DNA of 64,000 nucleotides, from assembly GCF_042682915.1 (NCBI RefSeq), contig NZ_JBHUIW010000013.1:1-64000 (forward strand), in the 5' to 3' direction. Source of the stretch: Rhodoplanes azumiensis (GTDB taxonomy: Bacteria; Pseudomonadota; Alphaproteobacteria; Rhizobiales; Xanthobacteraceae). The notes under the pieces are model-generated. The model searched no databases. It had not been told where the DNA came from and worked only from the letters and a program-made list of their open reading frames with translations. The position numbers were made by a program, and so were the translations under genes. Shown here in pieces: positions 1 to 12,206 of the stretch (the stretch's first letter is position 1; every line of letters starts with the position of its first letter).

Positions 1-1016
1 TTTACTTGTCAAACAGCCCGGCGCACACGCCCCGAAAAGAGCCCGGCACCAAAACCCGCCCCCCGCCACGGCAACACGCCAAAACGAGACGCAAGCCTCC
101 ATCCTACGACGCAGGCAGAGCGCCCGCATCCGTCACAGCCCCCATCCACACCCCGACACGACTCCGCCACCCGACATACAACCGGGTGCCAAAGTCCCAC
201 GCCAAAGTGAGGAACTCAGGGGATGCGCCATCGCGCCGAGGCGGCGGCGGCCCGTGAACTGGCGTTTTATGCTCCCCTGCCCTCGCGAAGTCAACACCGA
301 TTTCGCAGAATTTTCGCGTTTCTACATTTTCGCATGGTTTCAATGGCTTATGGATAAGTCAGCGACCCTGACGGAGCCATCCCGATCGGCAGGGCGCGAG
401 CGAAATCGATCACGCCGGCGCCTCGGGGCGGCCCGCGATCTCCGGCTCCGGGAGGGGCGACCGGGCCGCTGCCGATCACGCGGCGATTCCGACGGGCCGT
501 CGCGGACGACCGTTGTCGACGGCGAGCTCGGGTGGCAGCCGCGCCGTGGGCGGCAGCAGATGCGAAACCTCCTTGAACGCCTCCCGTACCCCTCTCCTCA
601 GCGCCGCTCGACAGGCGCCGGAACCGACCGGCCAGAGCTGCCCGTCCTCCGTCCGGACCGCACCGACGCCCCCCCACTCGCGTGTGGTTAACGTGAAGCG
701 CCGCGCGAAAATCCGTCCGACGCCGGAAAGTGTTGCGTCGGCGCAACGACCACCGCCGCGCGTCGCGACCGCAGCCCCCAGAGCCCCATTGCGGCCACAA
801 AATTCGGGCCTCTGGTCACTCACGGGTAAGGGGTTCCATCCGGATTCGACGATCGCACCCGAAACTGTCGCCACCCGGCGACGGTGGAACGGTCGATCGC
901 AGGCTCGGCCGGGTCCGTGCAAGGCGGACATCGGCCGGCTTCACCGCCGGGGGGCGGTGCGGAACCGGATGGGTGAGCGGCCCGCCAGGGCGGCTCGACA
1001 AGGGGGAACCGGGGAC
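1..1016. other. Leading region without a convincing gene
   Basis: About 1 kb in which I see no credible gene. The open frames here lack recognisable domains and mostly reflect high GC. A short AT-rich patch at about 300-360 contrasts with the GC-rich surroundings and could hold a promoter. The frame of the following M23 gene stays open back to about 513, but that extension is basic, low in complexity and without motifs, so I treat it as untranslated. Confidence 0.5.
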
Positions 1017-2975
1017 GTGGATCAGGGCAGGCCGCGCGGGTCGTATCGGCCGGGACCAGGGTCCACGGCTATCGATCTCGGCAACGAGCCGCCGCTGTCG
1101 GTCGACGGCGAGGTCGGCGAGCTCGACCGCCGCCGCATCTCGGTCCAATGGTTTTCCGGCACGATTCTCACCGGACTGTGCGGCGCGGCCCTGATGGGTG
1201 GCGCCGTGTTCGCGGCGCTCGACGGCGAGGCGAACTTCGCGGCGAGCCCGGAGCGGTTCGAGGCCGGCCTGCGCGGCACGCTCGGCAGCCAGGGCGAGCG
1301 CGTCGGCCTGCGCAAGGGTGATCGGCTGCCGGCCGTCGCCGAATCCGTCGCCTCCCGCCAGATCATCCGCATCTCGACGACGGCCCGCCACGGCGACCGC
1401 GAGATGGTGCGGGTGCGGCCCTATGTGCGGGTCGGCGCCAACCTGTCGCTGTCGCCGACCGAGTTCGCGGCGAGCGTTCCGCCGTTCAATCCGCAGAAGC
1501 TGATCGCCGAGCCGGGGGCCAGCTCGGCCGGCGAGGACGTCGCCAACGCCGCGCCGGACGCCGAGGTCTCCTACGTGACGCGCGATCTCGGCAGCGTGCT
1601 GCCGCGCGCCCGTATCGCCGTGTCGCTGCCGCTCGAGGACGTGCTCGGGCGGGTCCGCGAGGCGGCCCACTGGACCGGCGCCGGCTCGGCCCGCTACGCC
1701 TCGGCCGATCTGCCCGGCGCGACCCGGCTCGCTTATGCGGTCGAGGGCGACATCGACCCGTATGCGGGTTTCGAGGCCCGGATCGTTCCCGAGAACATCA
1801 CGCTGCTGCCGAAGACGGCGGCGCAGGCGACCGGCGGCCTCGCCGCCAACGAGCGCATCCTTCCGGTCAAGAAGGGCGACACGGTCGGCTCGCTGCTCAA
1901 GGAGCTCGGCGCGTCGCCGGACGACGTCAAGGCGATCGCCGCCCTGCTCGGGTCGCGCGGCCGCGACGGCGCCCTCAAGGAAGGCCAGAAGCTGCGCGTG
2001 CTGATGTCGCCGATGATCGGCGGCCGCGCCCAGCCGGCCCGCGTCGTGCTGATCGGCGAGACGACGACCGAGGCGGTCGTCGCCCTCTCCGACATGGGCA
2101 AATACGTTTCCGTCGACGTCCAGAGCGCGATGACCCAGCAGGTCAACGAGCCCGAGGAGGACGACGACGGCACCGGCATGCGGCTCTACCAGAGCCTCTA
2201 CGAGACGGCGCTGCGCAACAACATCCCGCGCCCCGTGATCGAGGATCTGATCCGCATCTACTCCTACGACGTCGACTTCCAGCGCAAGGCGCAGGCGGGC
2301 GACTCCTTCGAGGTGGTCTATTCGGGCGAGGACGACGCCGGCGGCCGCTCCGAGGTGCTGTTCGCCGGCCTGGTGATCGGCGGCGAGACCAAGCGGTTCT
2401 ACCGGTTCCAGTCGAGCGACGACGGTGTCGTCGACTACTACGACGAGACCGGCAAGAGCGCGAAGAAGTTCCTGGTCCGCAAGCCGGTCGCCGCCGGCAT
2501 CATGCGGTCCGGCTTCGGCTCGCGCTACCACCCGATCCTCGGCTACACCAAGATGCACACCGGCGTGGACTGGTCGGCCCCGATGGGCACGCCGATCTTC
2601 GCCTCCGGCAACGGCACGATCGAGAAGGTCGGCTGGGAGTCGGGCTACGGGAAGTATATCCGTATCCGGCACGCCAACGGCTACGAGACCGCCTACGGCC
2701 ACATGACCGCCTATGCGCGCGGCATGGACGTCGGCACCCGGGTCCGCCAGGGCCAGGTGATCGGCTTCGTCGGCTCGACCGGCCTCTCCACCGGCGCGCA
2801 TCTCCACTACGAGATCCTGGTCAACGGCCGCTTCGTCGATCCGATGCGGGTGCGCCTGCCGCGCGGCCGCGTGCTCGACGGCGGCGTGCTGGCGAGCTTC
2901 GAGCGCGAGCGCGACCGGATCAACGGCATGATGGGCCAGAGCCCCGCGCGCGTGGCGCAAGCCAGCCGTCGGTGA
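1017..2975 (+). CDS. M23 family metallopeptidase (LytM-type murein endopeptidase)
   Basis: A membrane-anchored peptidoglycan endopeptidase that would cut peptide cross-bridges in the periplasm. After a short N-terminal tail there is one membrane segment (WFSGTILTGLCGAALMGGAVFAAL). A long periplasmic region follows, including a LysM-like stretch (VKKGDTVGSLLKELG), and the M23 domain lies at the C-terminus. All zinc and catalytic elements are present: HTGVDWSAPMG (H and D ligands), YGHM and HLHYEI. The start is uncertain. I chose the GTG at 1017 because AAGGGGG lies about 10 bases upstream; an in-frame ATG at 969 is the alternative. Length (652 aa) fits rhizobial homologues. It is monocistronic as far as can be seen. 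Confidence 0.88.
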   Translation: MDQGRPRGSYRPGPGSTAIDLGNEPPLSVDGEVGELDRRRISVQWFSGTILTGLCGAALMGGAVFAALDGEANFAASPERFEAGLRGTLGSQGERVGLRKGDRLPAVAESVASRQIIRISTTARHGDREMVRVRPYVRVGANLSLSPTEFAASVPPFNPQKLIAEPGASSAGEDVANAAPDAEVSYVTRDLGSVLPRARIAVSLPLEDVLGRVREAAHWTGAGSARYASADLPGATRLAYAVEGDIDPYAGFEARIVPENITLLPKTAAQATGGLAANERILPVKKGDTVGSLLKELGASPDDVKAIAALLGSRGRDGALKEGQKLRVLMSPMIGGRAQPARVVLIGETTTEAVVALSDMGKYVSVDVQSAMTQQVNEPEEDDDGTGMRLYQSLYETALRNNIPRPVIEDLIRIYSYDVDFQRKAQAGDSFEVVYSGEDDAGGRSEVLFAGLVIGGETKRFYRFQSSDDGVVDYYDETGKSAKKFLVRKPVAAGIMRSGFGSRYHPILGYTKMHTGVDWSAPMGTPIFASGNGTIEKVGWESGYGKYIRIRHANGYETAYGHMTAYARGMDVGTRVRQGQVIGFVGSTGLSTGAHLHYEILVNGRFVDPMRVRLPRGRVLDGGVLASFERERDRINGMMGQSPARVAQASRR

Positions 2976-3086
2976 TCTCTCCGTAAATCCTCGGACGCAA
3001 ATTTCCCCGAAACGTGATCACGTCGCGGGCGTTCTGCCGCGTCCTGCGGCAGTTCTTCTCCGGGTCCGCGCCGGTTCTCGGACCGC

Positions 3087-3119
3087 ACGCCGCCGCTGCA
3101 CCGCAGTGCAGTGCGGCGT
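3087..3119 (+). promoter_or_regulatory. Strong hairpin in the 5' leader of the nucleobase permease
   Basis: Two stacked stems: ACGCCGC (3087-3093) pairs with GCGGCGT (3113-3119), and inside it CTGCAC (3096-3101) pairs with GTGCAG (3106-3111) around a CGCA loop. It lies 142 bases after the M23 stop and about 75 bases before the permease start. There is no clear T run, so it may be a leader structure, a weak terminator or an attenuator. I could not match it to a known riboswitch. Confidence 0.4.
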
Positions 3120-3194
3120 CGTTTCCGTGTGCTCGCACGTCCGGCCCACGCTCGACCACGGCGCCGGACCCGCCTGTCAACGAGGGGGAAAGCC

Positions 3195-4592
3195 TTGCAG
3201 CGCGCTATCGATCCCGTCGACGAAATCCTTCCCGCACCACGCCTGATCACGCTCGGCCTGCAGCACGTGCTGGTGATGTATGCGGGCGCCGTGGCGGTGC
3301 CGCTGATCATCGGCCGCGCCCTCAAGCTGCCGCCCGAGGACGTCGCCTTCCTGATCAGCGCCGACCTGTTCGCCTGCGGGCTGGCCACGCTGGTGCAGTG
3401 CATCGGCTTCCCGGGCGTCGGCATCCGGCTGCCCGTGATGATGGGCGTCACCTTCGCCTCGGTCGGGCCGATGCTGGCGATGGCGACGCAGCCCGACATC
3501 GGCCTCCTCGGCATCTACGGCTCGGTGATCGCGGCCGGCGTGTTCGGCATCGTGGTCGCGCCGTTCATCAGCCGGCTCCTGCCGCTTTTCCCGCCGGTCG
3601 TCACCGGCACCATCATCATGATCATCGGCATCTCGCTGATGCGGGTCGGCATCAATTGGGCGGGCGGCGGCCTGCCCACCCTCACTCGCGTCGTCGACGG
3701 CGTTCCGGGCGCCTTCCCGAACCCGAACTACGGCCAGCTGCCCGGCCTCGGCATCGCCCTCTTCGTTCTGCTGGTCATCCTCGCGCTGATCAAATGGGGC
3801 AAGGGCTTCCTGTCCAACATCGCGGTGCTGCTCGGCATCGTCGCCGGCGCCGTGCTGGCCTCCGCGATCGGGGTGATGCATTTCGACAAGGTGCTGTCGG
3901 CGCCGTGGGTCGGGCTCGTGCTGCCGTTCCATTTCGGCATGCCGCAGTTCCACCTCGTGCCGATCGCCACGATGTGCATCGTGATGATCGTCGTGATGAT
4001 CGAGTCGCTCGGCATGTTCCTGGCGCTCGGCGAGATGACCGGACGCCACATCGACCGCAAGGCGCTGTCCCGCGGCCTGCGCGCCGACGGCGTCGGCACG
4101 CTGCTCGGCGGCATCTTCAACACCTTCCCCTACACGTCGTTCTCGCAGAACGTCGGCCTCGTCGGGGTCACCGGCGTGCGCTCGCGCTGGGTCACGGCGG
4201 CCGGCGGCGTGATCCTGCTGATGCTCGGCCTGCTGCCGAAGATGTCGGCGCTGGTCGAGGCGGTGCCGCTCGTCGTGCTCGGCGGCGCCGGGCTCGTGAT
4301 GTTCGGCATGGTGGCGGCCACCGGCGCCCGCATCCTCACCGCGGTCGACTTCAAGGGCAACCGGTTCAACCTGTTCGTCGTCGCCCTGTCGGTCGGCTTC
4401 GGCATGATCCCGCTGGTGGCGCCGAACTTCTTCAAGGCGCTGCCGCACGCCCTGCACCCGCTGCTCGAGTCCGGCATCCTGCTCGCCGCCATCGTCTCGG
4501 TCGCGCTCAACGCCTTCTTCAACGGCGTCGGCTCGGCCGAGAAGGCCGCGCACGACGCCGCCGACACGGCGGGCGCGGCCGAGCATGTGTGA
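3195..4592 (+). CDS. NCS2 family nucleobase:cation symporter (xanthine/uric acid permease type)
   Basis: An inner-membrane permease of the nucleobase:cation symporter-2 family, probably importing xanthine, uric acid or uracil with protons or sodium. The 465-residue product is almost entirely hydrophobic helices. It starts with the family pattern LITLGLQHVLVMYAGAVAVP and carries the central NVGLVGVTGVRSRWVTAAGG segment typical of the family. The TTG at 3195 is preferred because GAGGGGG sits six bases upstream; an in-frame ATG at 3111 would add a basic, non-conserved tail and overlap the leader hairpin. It is followed by a clear terminator. Exact substrate cannot be read from sequence. Confidence 0.88.
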   Translation: MQRAIDPVDEILPAPRLITLGLQHVLVMYAGAVAVPLIIGRALKLPPEDVAFLISADLFACGLATLVQCIGFPGVGIRLPVMMGVTFASVGPMLAMATQPDIGLLGIYGSVIAAGVFGIVVAPFISRLLPLFPPVVTGTIIMIIGISLMRVGINWAGGGLPTLTRVVDGVPGAFPNPNYGQLPGLGIALFVLLVILALIKWGKGFLSNIAVLLGIVAGAVLASAIGVMHFDKVLSAPWVGLVLPFHFGMPQFHLVPIATMCIVMIVVMIESLGMFLALGEMTGRHIDRKALSRGLRADGVGTLLGGIFNTFPYTSFSQNVGLVGVTGVRSRWVTAAGGVILLMLGLLPKMSALVEAVPLVVLGGAGLVMFGMVAATGARILTAVDFKGNRFNLFVVALSVGFGMIPLVAPNFFKALPHALHPLLESGILLAAIVSVALNAFFNGVGSAEKAAHDAADTAGAAEHV

Positions 4593-4682
4593 GCGGGACG
4601 CCGCTCCACGACTCGCATGACCGGCGAGCCGGTGGCCCTCGGTAGTAAAAGAGTCCAGCAGGAGGATCTTGCCGGCGGAACG

Positions 4683-4718
4683 AAAAAGCGGCCGGGACGA
4701 TGTCCCGGCCGCTTTCTT
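4683..4718. terminator. Bidirectional intrinsic terminator between permease and clpB
   Basis: A near-perfect stem AAAGCGGCCGGGAC (4685-4698) / GTCCCGGCCGCTTT (4702-4715) with a GAT loop. It has an A run on the left and TTTCTT on the right, so it can act in both directions for the two convergent genes. Confidence 0.85.
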
Positions 4719-4764
4719 CATATCGACACGAGCCCCGGCCTCACACCGCGCATCGCCCCGCCCC

Positions 4765-7362
<2,598 letters not shown>

Positions 7363-7663
7363 GAACGTCTCCCTCGGCCTGGCCGGCCCGCCCCGAAGGC
7401 GCGAAGCGACCATCGTCGAGGCGCGCCCGGGCGCGCCCCTGGTTGTCTCGGCACGGCCCGTCACGGCACCGCGCCCGTCGGGAGAAATGTGGTAATGCCC
7501 CGCCGCTCGCGGAAGGGGCGGACAGGACCGAAATCCCCATTTTGGTTTCCCGGCCGAGGACACACGGCAGCCCGCCGGCCGCGGCCGTTGCTCCGCCCGC
7601 GGTCGGGTGTTAGCCGACGGGCGAGCCCGGTCGGGAGCGACGGGGCGGCGGCCGGGAGGGGAC

Positions 7664-8755
7664 ATGCAGGTTCTGGTGGTCGGGGCCGGGGTGGTCGGGC
7701 TCGCGGTGGCGCGGGCGGCGGCGCTCGCCGGCCACGACGTCATCGTGGCCGAGGCCGCCGGGGCGATCGGCACCGGCACCTCGTCGCGCAACAGCGAGGT
7801 CGTCCACGCCGGCATCTACTATCCGCCCGGCTCGGTGCGGGCCTGCCACTGCGTCCGTGGCCGGAGGATGCTCTATGCCTACGCGCAGACGCACGGTGTG
7901 CGGCATCGCAAATGCGGCAAGCTCCTGGTCGCGGTGCGCGACGCCGAGATCGCCAAGATCGAGATGCTGTGCGGCCAGGCGACCGCCAACGGCGTCGAGG
8001 GCATGACGATGCTCACCGCCGCCGCGGCGACGGCGCTCGAGCCGGCGCTCACCTGCGTCGCGGCCGCCCTGTCGCCCGAGACCGGGATCGTCGACAGCCA
8101 CGGCCTGATGCTGGCCCTGCAGGGCGACCTGGAGGATGCCGGCGGCGTGGTCGCCTTCATGACCCCGGTGACCGGGATGGCCCCCGGCCCGGCCGGCTGG
8201 GAGGTCCGCTACGGCGGGAGCGAGCCCGGCCGCCTGACGGTCGACGCCGTGGTGAACGCCGCCGGCCTCGGCGCCCAGGCGCTCGCCCGGGCAACCGAGG
8301 GCTATCCGGCCGCGCGGGTGCCGCGCCTCGTCCTCGCCAAGGGCAACTATTTCCAGTACGCGGGCCGGCCGGTGTTCGGCCGGCTGATCTACCCGGCGCC
8401 GGTCGAGGGCGGGCTCGGCACCCATGTCACGCTCGACCTCGCCGGTCGGATGCGGTTCGGCCCGGACGTCGAGTGGATCGAGACCGAGAGCTACGACGTC
8501 GACCCGGCCCGCGCGGAAACATTCTATGCCAGCATCCGCACCTATTTCCCGGCCCTGCCGGACGGGGCGCTGACGCCCGACTATTGCGGCATCCGCCCGA
8601 AGCTGACCGGCCCCGGCGAACCGGCGGCCGATTTCCTGATCGAAGGCCCGGCCGAACACGGCCTTCCGGGTCTCGTGAACCTGTTCGGGATCGAGTCGCC
8701 GGGCCTCACGAGCTGCCTGTCGCTCGGCGAGGACGTGGTGGCGCGATTGGGCTGA
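7664..8755 (+). CDS. lhgO: FAD-dependent oxidoreductase, L-2-hydroxyglutarate oxidase type
   Basis: DAO-family flavoprotein, most like L-2-hydroxyglutarate dehydrogenase/oxidase (LhgO, YgaF), which oxidises L-2-hydroxyglutarate to 2-oxoglutarate. The N-terminus carries the FAD dinucleotide fold VVGAGVVGLAVARAAALAG, followed by the family stretch SSRNSEVVHAGIYYPPGS, in which the His is a typical active-site or flavin-contact residue. The C-terminal FGIESPGLTSCLSLGE fits the same family. Length is 363 residues. The ATG at 7664 is chosen because GGGAGGGG lies a few bases upstream and the FAD motif begins at once. The gene stands alone between clpB (divergent) and a palindromic repeat. Confidence 0.8.
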   Translation: MQVLVVGAGVVGLAVARAAALAGHDVIVAEAAGAIGTGTSSRNSEVVHAGIYYPPGSVRACHCVRGRRMLYAYAQTHGVRHRKCGKLLVAVRDAEIAKIEMLCGQATANGVEGMTMLTAAAATALEPALTCVAAALSPETGIVDSHGLMLALQGDLEDAGGVVAFMTPVTGMAPGPAGWEVRYGGSEPGRLTVDAVVNAAGLGAQALARATEGYPAARVPRLVLAKGNYFQYAGRPVFGRLIYPAPVEGGLGTHVTLDLAGRMRFGPDVEWIETESYDVDPARAETFYASIRTYFPALPDGALTPDYCGIRPKLTGPGEPAADFLIEGPAEHGLPGLVNLFGIESPGLTSCLSLGEDVVARLG

Positions 8756-8760
8756 GGCCG

Positions 8761-8867
8761 TCGTTCCGGGGCGGGGGCCTTCGGTCCGCGAACCCGGAAT
8801 CCAGCGGCATGCTCCATCGGTGGGGCTGGATTCCGGGTTCGCACCTTCGGTGCGCCCCGGAATGACC
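8761..8867. repeat. Intergenic palindromic repeat, family A (copy 1)
   Basis: An imperfect long inverted repeat. The left arm around 8761-8805 contains GAACCCGGAATCCAGC. The right arm around 8825-8867 contains GCTGGATTCCGGGTTCGC and ends CGCCCCGGAATGACC. The same sequence family recurs at 38881-38985. It lies between two convergent genes and could fold into a transcript-stabilising or terminating structure. Confidence 0.75.
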
Positions 8868-8872
8868 CACCG

Positions 8873-10210
8873 TCAGAAATACCGCAGCCAGACGTAGAGG
8901 TGGGCGATGATGATCGACACCAGCATCATCGGGAAGCCGTAGAGCGTGTAGGTGACGAAGCGGAACGGCACGCCGTTGCGCTCGCCGAGCCCCGCCACGA
9001 TCAGGTTCGCCGAGGCACCGATCATGGTGCCGTTGCCGCCCAGGCACGCACCGAGCGCCAGGCACCACCACAGCGGCTCGATCGCCTCCGGCCCGCCGAA
9101 GGCCGGCGCCATCGACTTGATCAGCGGGATCATGGTCGCGACGAACGGGATGTTGTCGACGATCGCCGACAGCACGGCCGAGGCCCACAGGATGGCGTAG
9201 CCGGCGACCGCCAGATCGCCGCCCGTCGCCGCGACCAGCTTCTCGGCGAGCAGGTTGAGGAGCCCACCGACCTCGACGCCGTGGACGACGATGAACAGAC
9301 CGACGAAGAAGAAGATGGTGATCCACTCGACGTCGCCGAAGGTCTTGTGGACGTTCTCGGACTGGTGCTCGGCATGGTGCTGCCAGTTGTCGAGCAGCAT
9401 GAGGAGCGCGGCGCCGCCGATCGCGATGGTGGCCGGCTCGAGGTGCAGCGGGCGGGCCAGCACGAAGCCGACGATGACGAGGCCGAGCACCACGAGCGAC
9501 TGCTTGAGCAGCACCGGATCCTCGATCGCAGCGCGCTCGTCCATGCCCATCACCAGCGCCTGCCGTTCCGGGATCGACTTGAGGTAGCGCCCCCACAGCA
9601 AATGGATCATGCCGAGCTGCGCGATCATCACGACGATGGCGAGCGGCGCGAGATGGATCAGGAAGGCGTTGAAGTCGAGGCCGGCCAACGAGCCGATCAG
9701 GATGTTGGGCGGGTCGCCGATCAGGGTCGCGGTGCCACCGATGTTGGAGGCGAACACCTCGGCGAACAGGTACGGATAGGGCGGCACGTCGAGCTCGCGC
9801 ACGATGGCGATCGTCACCGGCACGACGAGCAGCACGGTCGTCACGTTGTCGAGCGCGGCCGAGAGAGCCGCCGTGGTGATCTGCAAGAGGATCAGGATCC
9901 CGGCCGGGTTCGCCTTGGCCTTCTTGGCGGCCCAGATCGCCAGATACTGGAACATGCCGGAGCGGCGCGAGATCGACACCAGGATCATCATCCCGGTGAG
10001 CAGGCCGATGGTGTTCCAGTCGACGCCCTTGAGGGCCTCGTGCTGGTCGAGCACGCCGATCAGGATCATCCCGGCGGCGCCGAGCAGCGCCACGATGGCC
10101 CGGTTCAGCTTGTCCCAGATGATCACCGCATAGGTGACCGCGAGAATGACGGTCGAGACCGCCATCGGGTCGAGCCCGAAATACACGTTCGGAACGAAGC
10201 CGTGGTCCAT
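8873..10210 (-). CDS. SLC13/ArsB-NhaD type permease (ion transporter superfamily)
   Basis: Polytopic inner-membrane transporter of the ion transporter superfamily (ArsB/NhaD/CitM-like). The substrate could be an anion such as citrate or arsenite, or Na+/H+; sequence alone does not decide. The 445-residue product shows two homologous halves rich in hydrophobic helices. Signature stretches are ALDNVTTVLLVVPV and GGTATLIGDPPNI in the first half, and VDNIPFVATMIPLI and LGGNGTMIGASANL in the second. The ATG at 10210 has GGGGAAG just upstream; the longer frame adds only a basic non-conserved tail. It is a single gene, divergent from the patatin gene. Confidence 0.85.
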   Translation of the reverse strand: MDHGFVPNVYFGLDPMAVSTVILAVTYAVIIWDKLNRAIVALLGAAGMILIGVLDQHEALKGVDWNTIGLLTGMMILVSISRRSGMFQYLAIWAAKKAKANPAGILILLQITTAALSAALDNVTTVLLVVPVTIAIVRELDVPPYPYLFAEVFASNIGGTATLIGDPPNILIGSLAGLDFNAFLIHLAPLAIVVMIAQLGMIHLLWGRYLKSIPERQALVMGMDERAAIEDPVLLKQSLVVLGLVIVGFVLARPLHLEPATIAIGGAALLMLLDNWQHHAEHQSENVHKTFGDVEWITIFFFVGLFIVVHGVEVGGLLNLLAEKLVAATGGDLAVAGYAILWASAVLSAIVDNIPFVATMIPLIKSMAPAFGGPEAIEPLWWCLALGACLGGNGTMIGASANLIVAGLGERNGVPFRFVTYTLYGFPMMLVSIIIAHLYVWLRYF

Positions 10211-10570
10211 CACACTTCCCCTGCGCGACCCGAGCTTCGCTCTGTCGATCAGCCGCGCGACACGTCGGCACGGTTCGCGGAACGCGCCGGTCCCGTCAAG
10301 CGAACAACCCCGTATCGTCTTCTGCAGCCGGCGCATTGCGCCTGTGCAGCATGGCCCGGGCGTTTCGGACGTGACGCGATGCGCGACCGCCGGGCGCCTC
10401 CCGCCGCCGGCGGTCGCGGCCGGCGCGGCCGACAACCGGGCGCAGTCTAGCCGGAAGCGGCGGGGTGGCGCCGCGATCGGCCGACCGGTAAAGCCCCCGT
10501 AACCACGAGGGTGCCATATTGCACCGCTTTGTACCGTTCGGGGACCGGGCCGGCCGGGGAGTTCGCGTCG

Positions 10571-12004
10571 ATGGGGTGGCGTCTGGGTCTAGCGATCGCG
10601 CTCTTGGGCGCCGGCCTGGCCGGCTGCGCGCATGTCCAGAACCTGCCCGCCAACGTCCCGACCGCGACGCCGCTGCGCGAGACGCTCGATTCCCTCACCG
10701 ACATGCCCGACGACGACGTGATGATCGGGCTCGCCTTCTCGGGCGGCGGCACCCGTGCGGCCGCTTTCTCGTTCGGCGTGCTGAAGGAGCTCGCCCGCAC
10801 CCAGGTTCCCGGCGGCCGGGGGCGGAGCCTGATCGACCGGGTCGACATCGTCACCGGCGTGTCGGGCGGCTCGGTGACGGCCGCCTATTTCGGCCTGCGC
10901 CGGCGCGACGCGCTGCAGGACTTCCGCGAGCGCTTCCTGATCCAGGACGCCGAGGCGGCGCTCAACACGGCGGTGTCGTTCGGCAACATCGCGCGCGCCT
11001 TCGGAGGCGGCGTCAACGGCGACGCGCCGTTCCGCCGCTGGCTCGACGCCAACCTGTTCGACGGCGCGACCTTCGGGGCGCTGCTGACGCATCGCCGGCC
11101 CCAGGTGGTGATCAACGCCAGCGACCTCTACAACCGCACGCCCTTCGTCTTCACCCCGTCGACCTTCGCGGCGCTGTGCAGCGATCTTGCGCGCTATCCG
11201 CTCTCCTCCGCCGTGGCGGCGTCGGCGGCCGTGCCGCTCGCCTTCGCCCCCGTGGTGCTGGAGACCTTCCCGGACAAGTGCGACGCGCCGCTGCCGGCCT
11301 GGATGGCGCGCGCCCGCGACGATCCCGCGGCGAGCCCGATGATGAAGGCGGTCGCCCGCGGCATGACCCGCTACCGCGACGGCTCGATGCGCTACGTCAA
11401 GCTGGTCGACGGCGGCGTCGTCGACAATTTCGGGCTGTCGAGCTTCACGGTGGCGCGCGAGGCGGCCAACACGCCTTACGGCCCGCTCACCGCCGCGCAC
11501 GCCGTCCGCATCCGCCGCATCCTGTTCATCGTCGTCGATTCCGAGCAGGTGACCGAGGGCAACTGGGCCATGACGCTCGACGGCCCGACCGGCGTCGAGC
11601 TGATCGGCGCCGCCACCAATGCGGCGCTCGCCTCGAGCGTGTGGTCGAGCTACAGCGCCTTCCAGCTCAGCCTGCAGGACTGGCGCGGCCAGCTGATCCG
11701 CTGGCGCTGCGGCCTCTCGATGGCCGAGGTGCAGCGGCTGCGCGGCACCACGGCGGGCTGGAACTGCCGCGATCTCGACGGCTTCATCGGCCGGGTCGCC
11801 TTCGACCAGTTCGACGCGACGCGCAGTGCCGCCCTCAACGCCATCCCGACCCGCTTCCGCCTGCCGGTCGAGCAAGTCGATGCCCTGATCGCGGCCGGCG
11901 GCGACGCGCTGGCCCAGCACCCGGCCTACCGCGCCTTCCTGCGCAGCCTGCGCGCCACGCCGCGCACGGTGGCCGCGGCCGAGCCGGTGCCACAGGGACA
12001 GTGA
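10571..12004 (+). CDS. Patatin-like phospholipase, predicted lipoprotein
   Basis: Predicted lipid acyl hydrolase with a Ser-Asp dyad. Residues 1-19 form a lipoprotein signal with lipobox Leu16-Ala-Gly-Cys19, so the protein is probably anchored in the membrane facing the periplasm. Patatin elements are complete: the oxyanion loop SGGGTRAAAFSFG, the nucleophile elbow GVSGGS and the Asp motif LVDGGVVDNFGL. Length is 477 residues. The ATG at 10571 is chosen because the signal peptide begins there; the frame extends back to 10511 without signal character. No operon partner is evident. The natural substrate is unknown. Confidence 0.88.
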   Translation: MGWRLGLAIALLGAGLAGCAHVQNLPANVPTATPLRETLDSLTDMPDDDVMIGLAFSGGGTRAAAFSFGVLKELARTQVPGGRGRSLIDRVDIVTGVSGGSVTAAYFGLRRRDALQDFRERFLIQDAEAALNTAVSFGNIARAFGGGVNGDAPFRRWLDANLFDGATFGALLTHRRPQVVINASDLYNRTPFVFTPSTFAALCSDLARYPLSSAVAASAAVPLAFAPVVLETFPDKCDAPLPAWMARARDDPAASPMMKAVARGMTRYRDGSMRYVKLVDGGVVDNFGLSSFTVAREAANTPYGPLTAAHAVRIRRILFIVVDSEQVTEGNWAMTLDGPTGVELIGAATNAALASSVWSSYSAFQLSLQDWRGQLIRWRCGLSMAEVQRLRGTTAGWNCRDLDGFIGRVAFDQFDATRSAALNAIPTRFRLPVEQVDALIAAGGDALAQHPAYRAFLRSLRATPRTVAAAEPVPQGQ

Positions 12005-12027
12005 GCGGGCGCGCCCTGAAGCTGATG

Positions 12028-12188
12028 CAGCCTTCACCTCTCCCCGCCGGGGAGAGGTCGGATCTCACGCAGATGCGCGAGATCCGGGTGAGGGGGTGCC
12101 GAGCTCACCAATTGGCGCCCTAACCCCTCACCCCGACGCGCAAGAGCGCGTCGGCCCTCTCCCTCTGGGAGAGGGTCAGGGCCGAGCC
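12028..12188. repeat. Intergenic palindromic repeat, family D (copy 1)
   Basis: A composite palindrome. It has a short hairpin CTCTCCCCGCCGGGGAGAG, then GGGTGAGGGG, then the inverted partner CCCCTCACCC, and finally CCCTCTCCCTCTGGGAGAGGG. The same organisation is found at 30827-30992. It lies between the convergent patatin and polA genes. Confidence 0.75.
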
Positions 12189-12206
12189 GGTCAACATAAC
12201 ACAATA

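Noticed and set aside
513..1016. N-terminal extension of the M23 peptidase back to 513
   Set aside because: The extension is basic, low in complexity and not conserved in type; ribosome sites favour starts at 1017 or 969.
2976..3194. A xanthine (NMT1-type) riboswitch upstream of the NCS2 permease
   Set aside because: The genomic position is right and hairpins are present, but I could not line up the conserved internal loop residues. A covariance-model search would decide.
7363..7560. Heat-shock (RpoH) promoter for clpB
   Set aside because: A CTTCC...CCACATTT pair exists, but the spacing and -35 match are too weak to claim.
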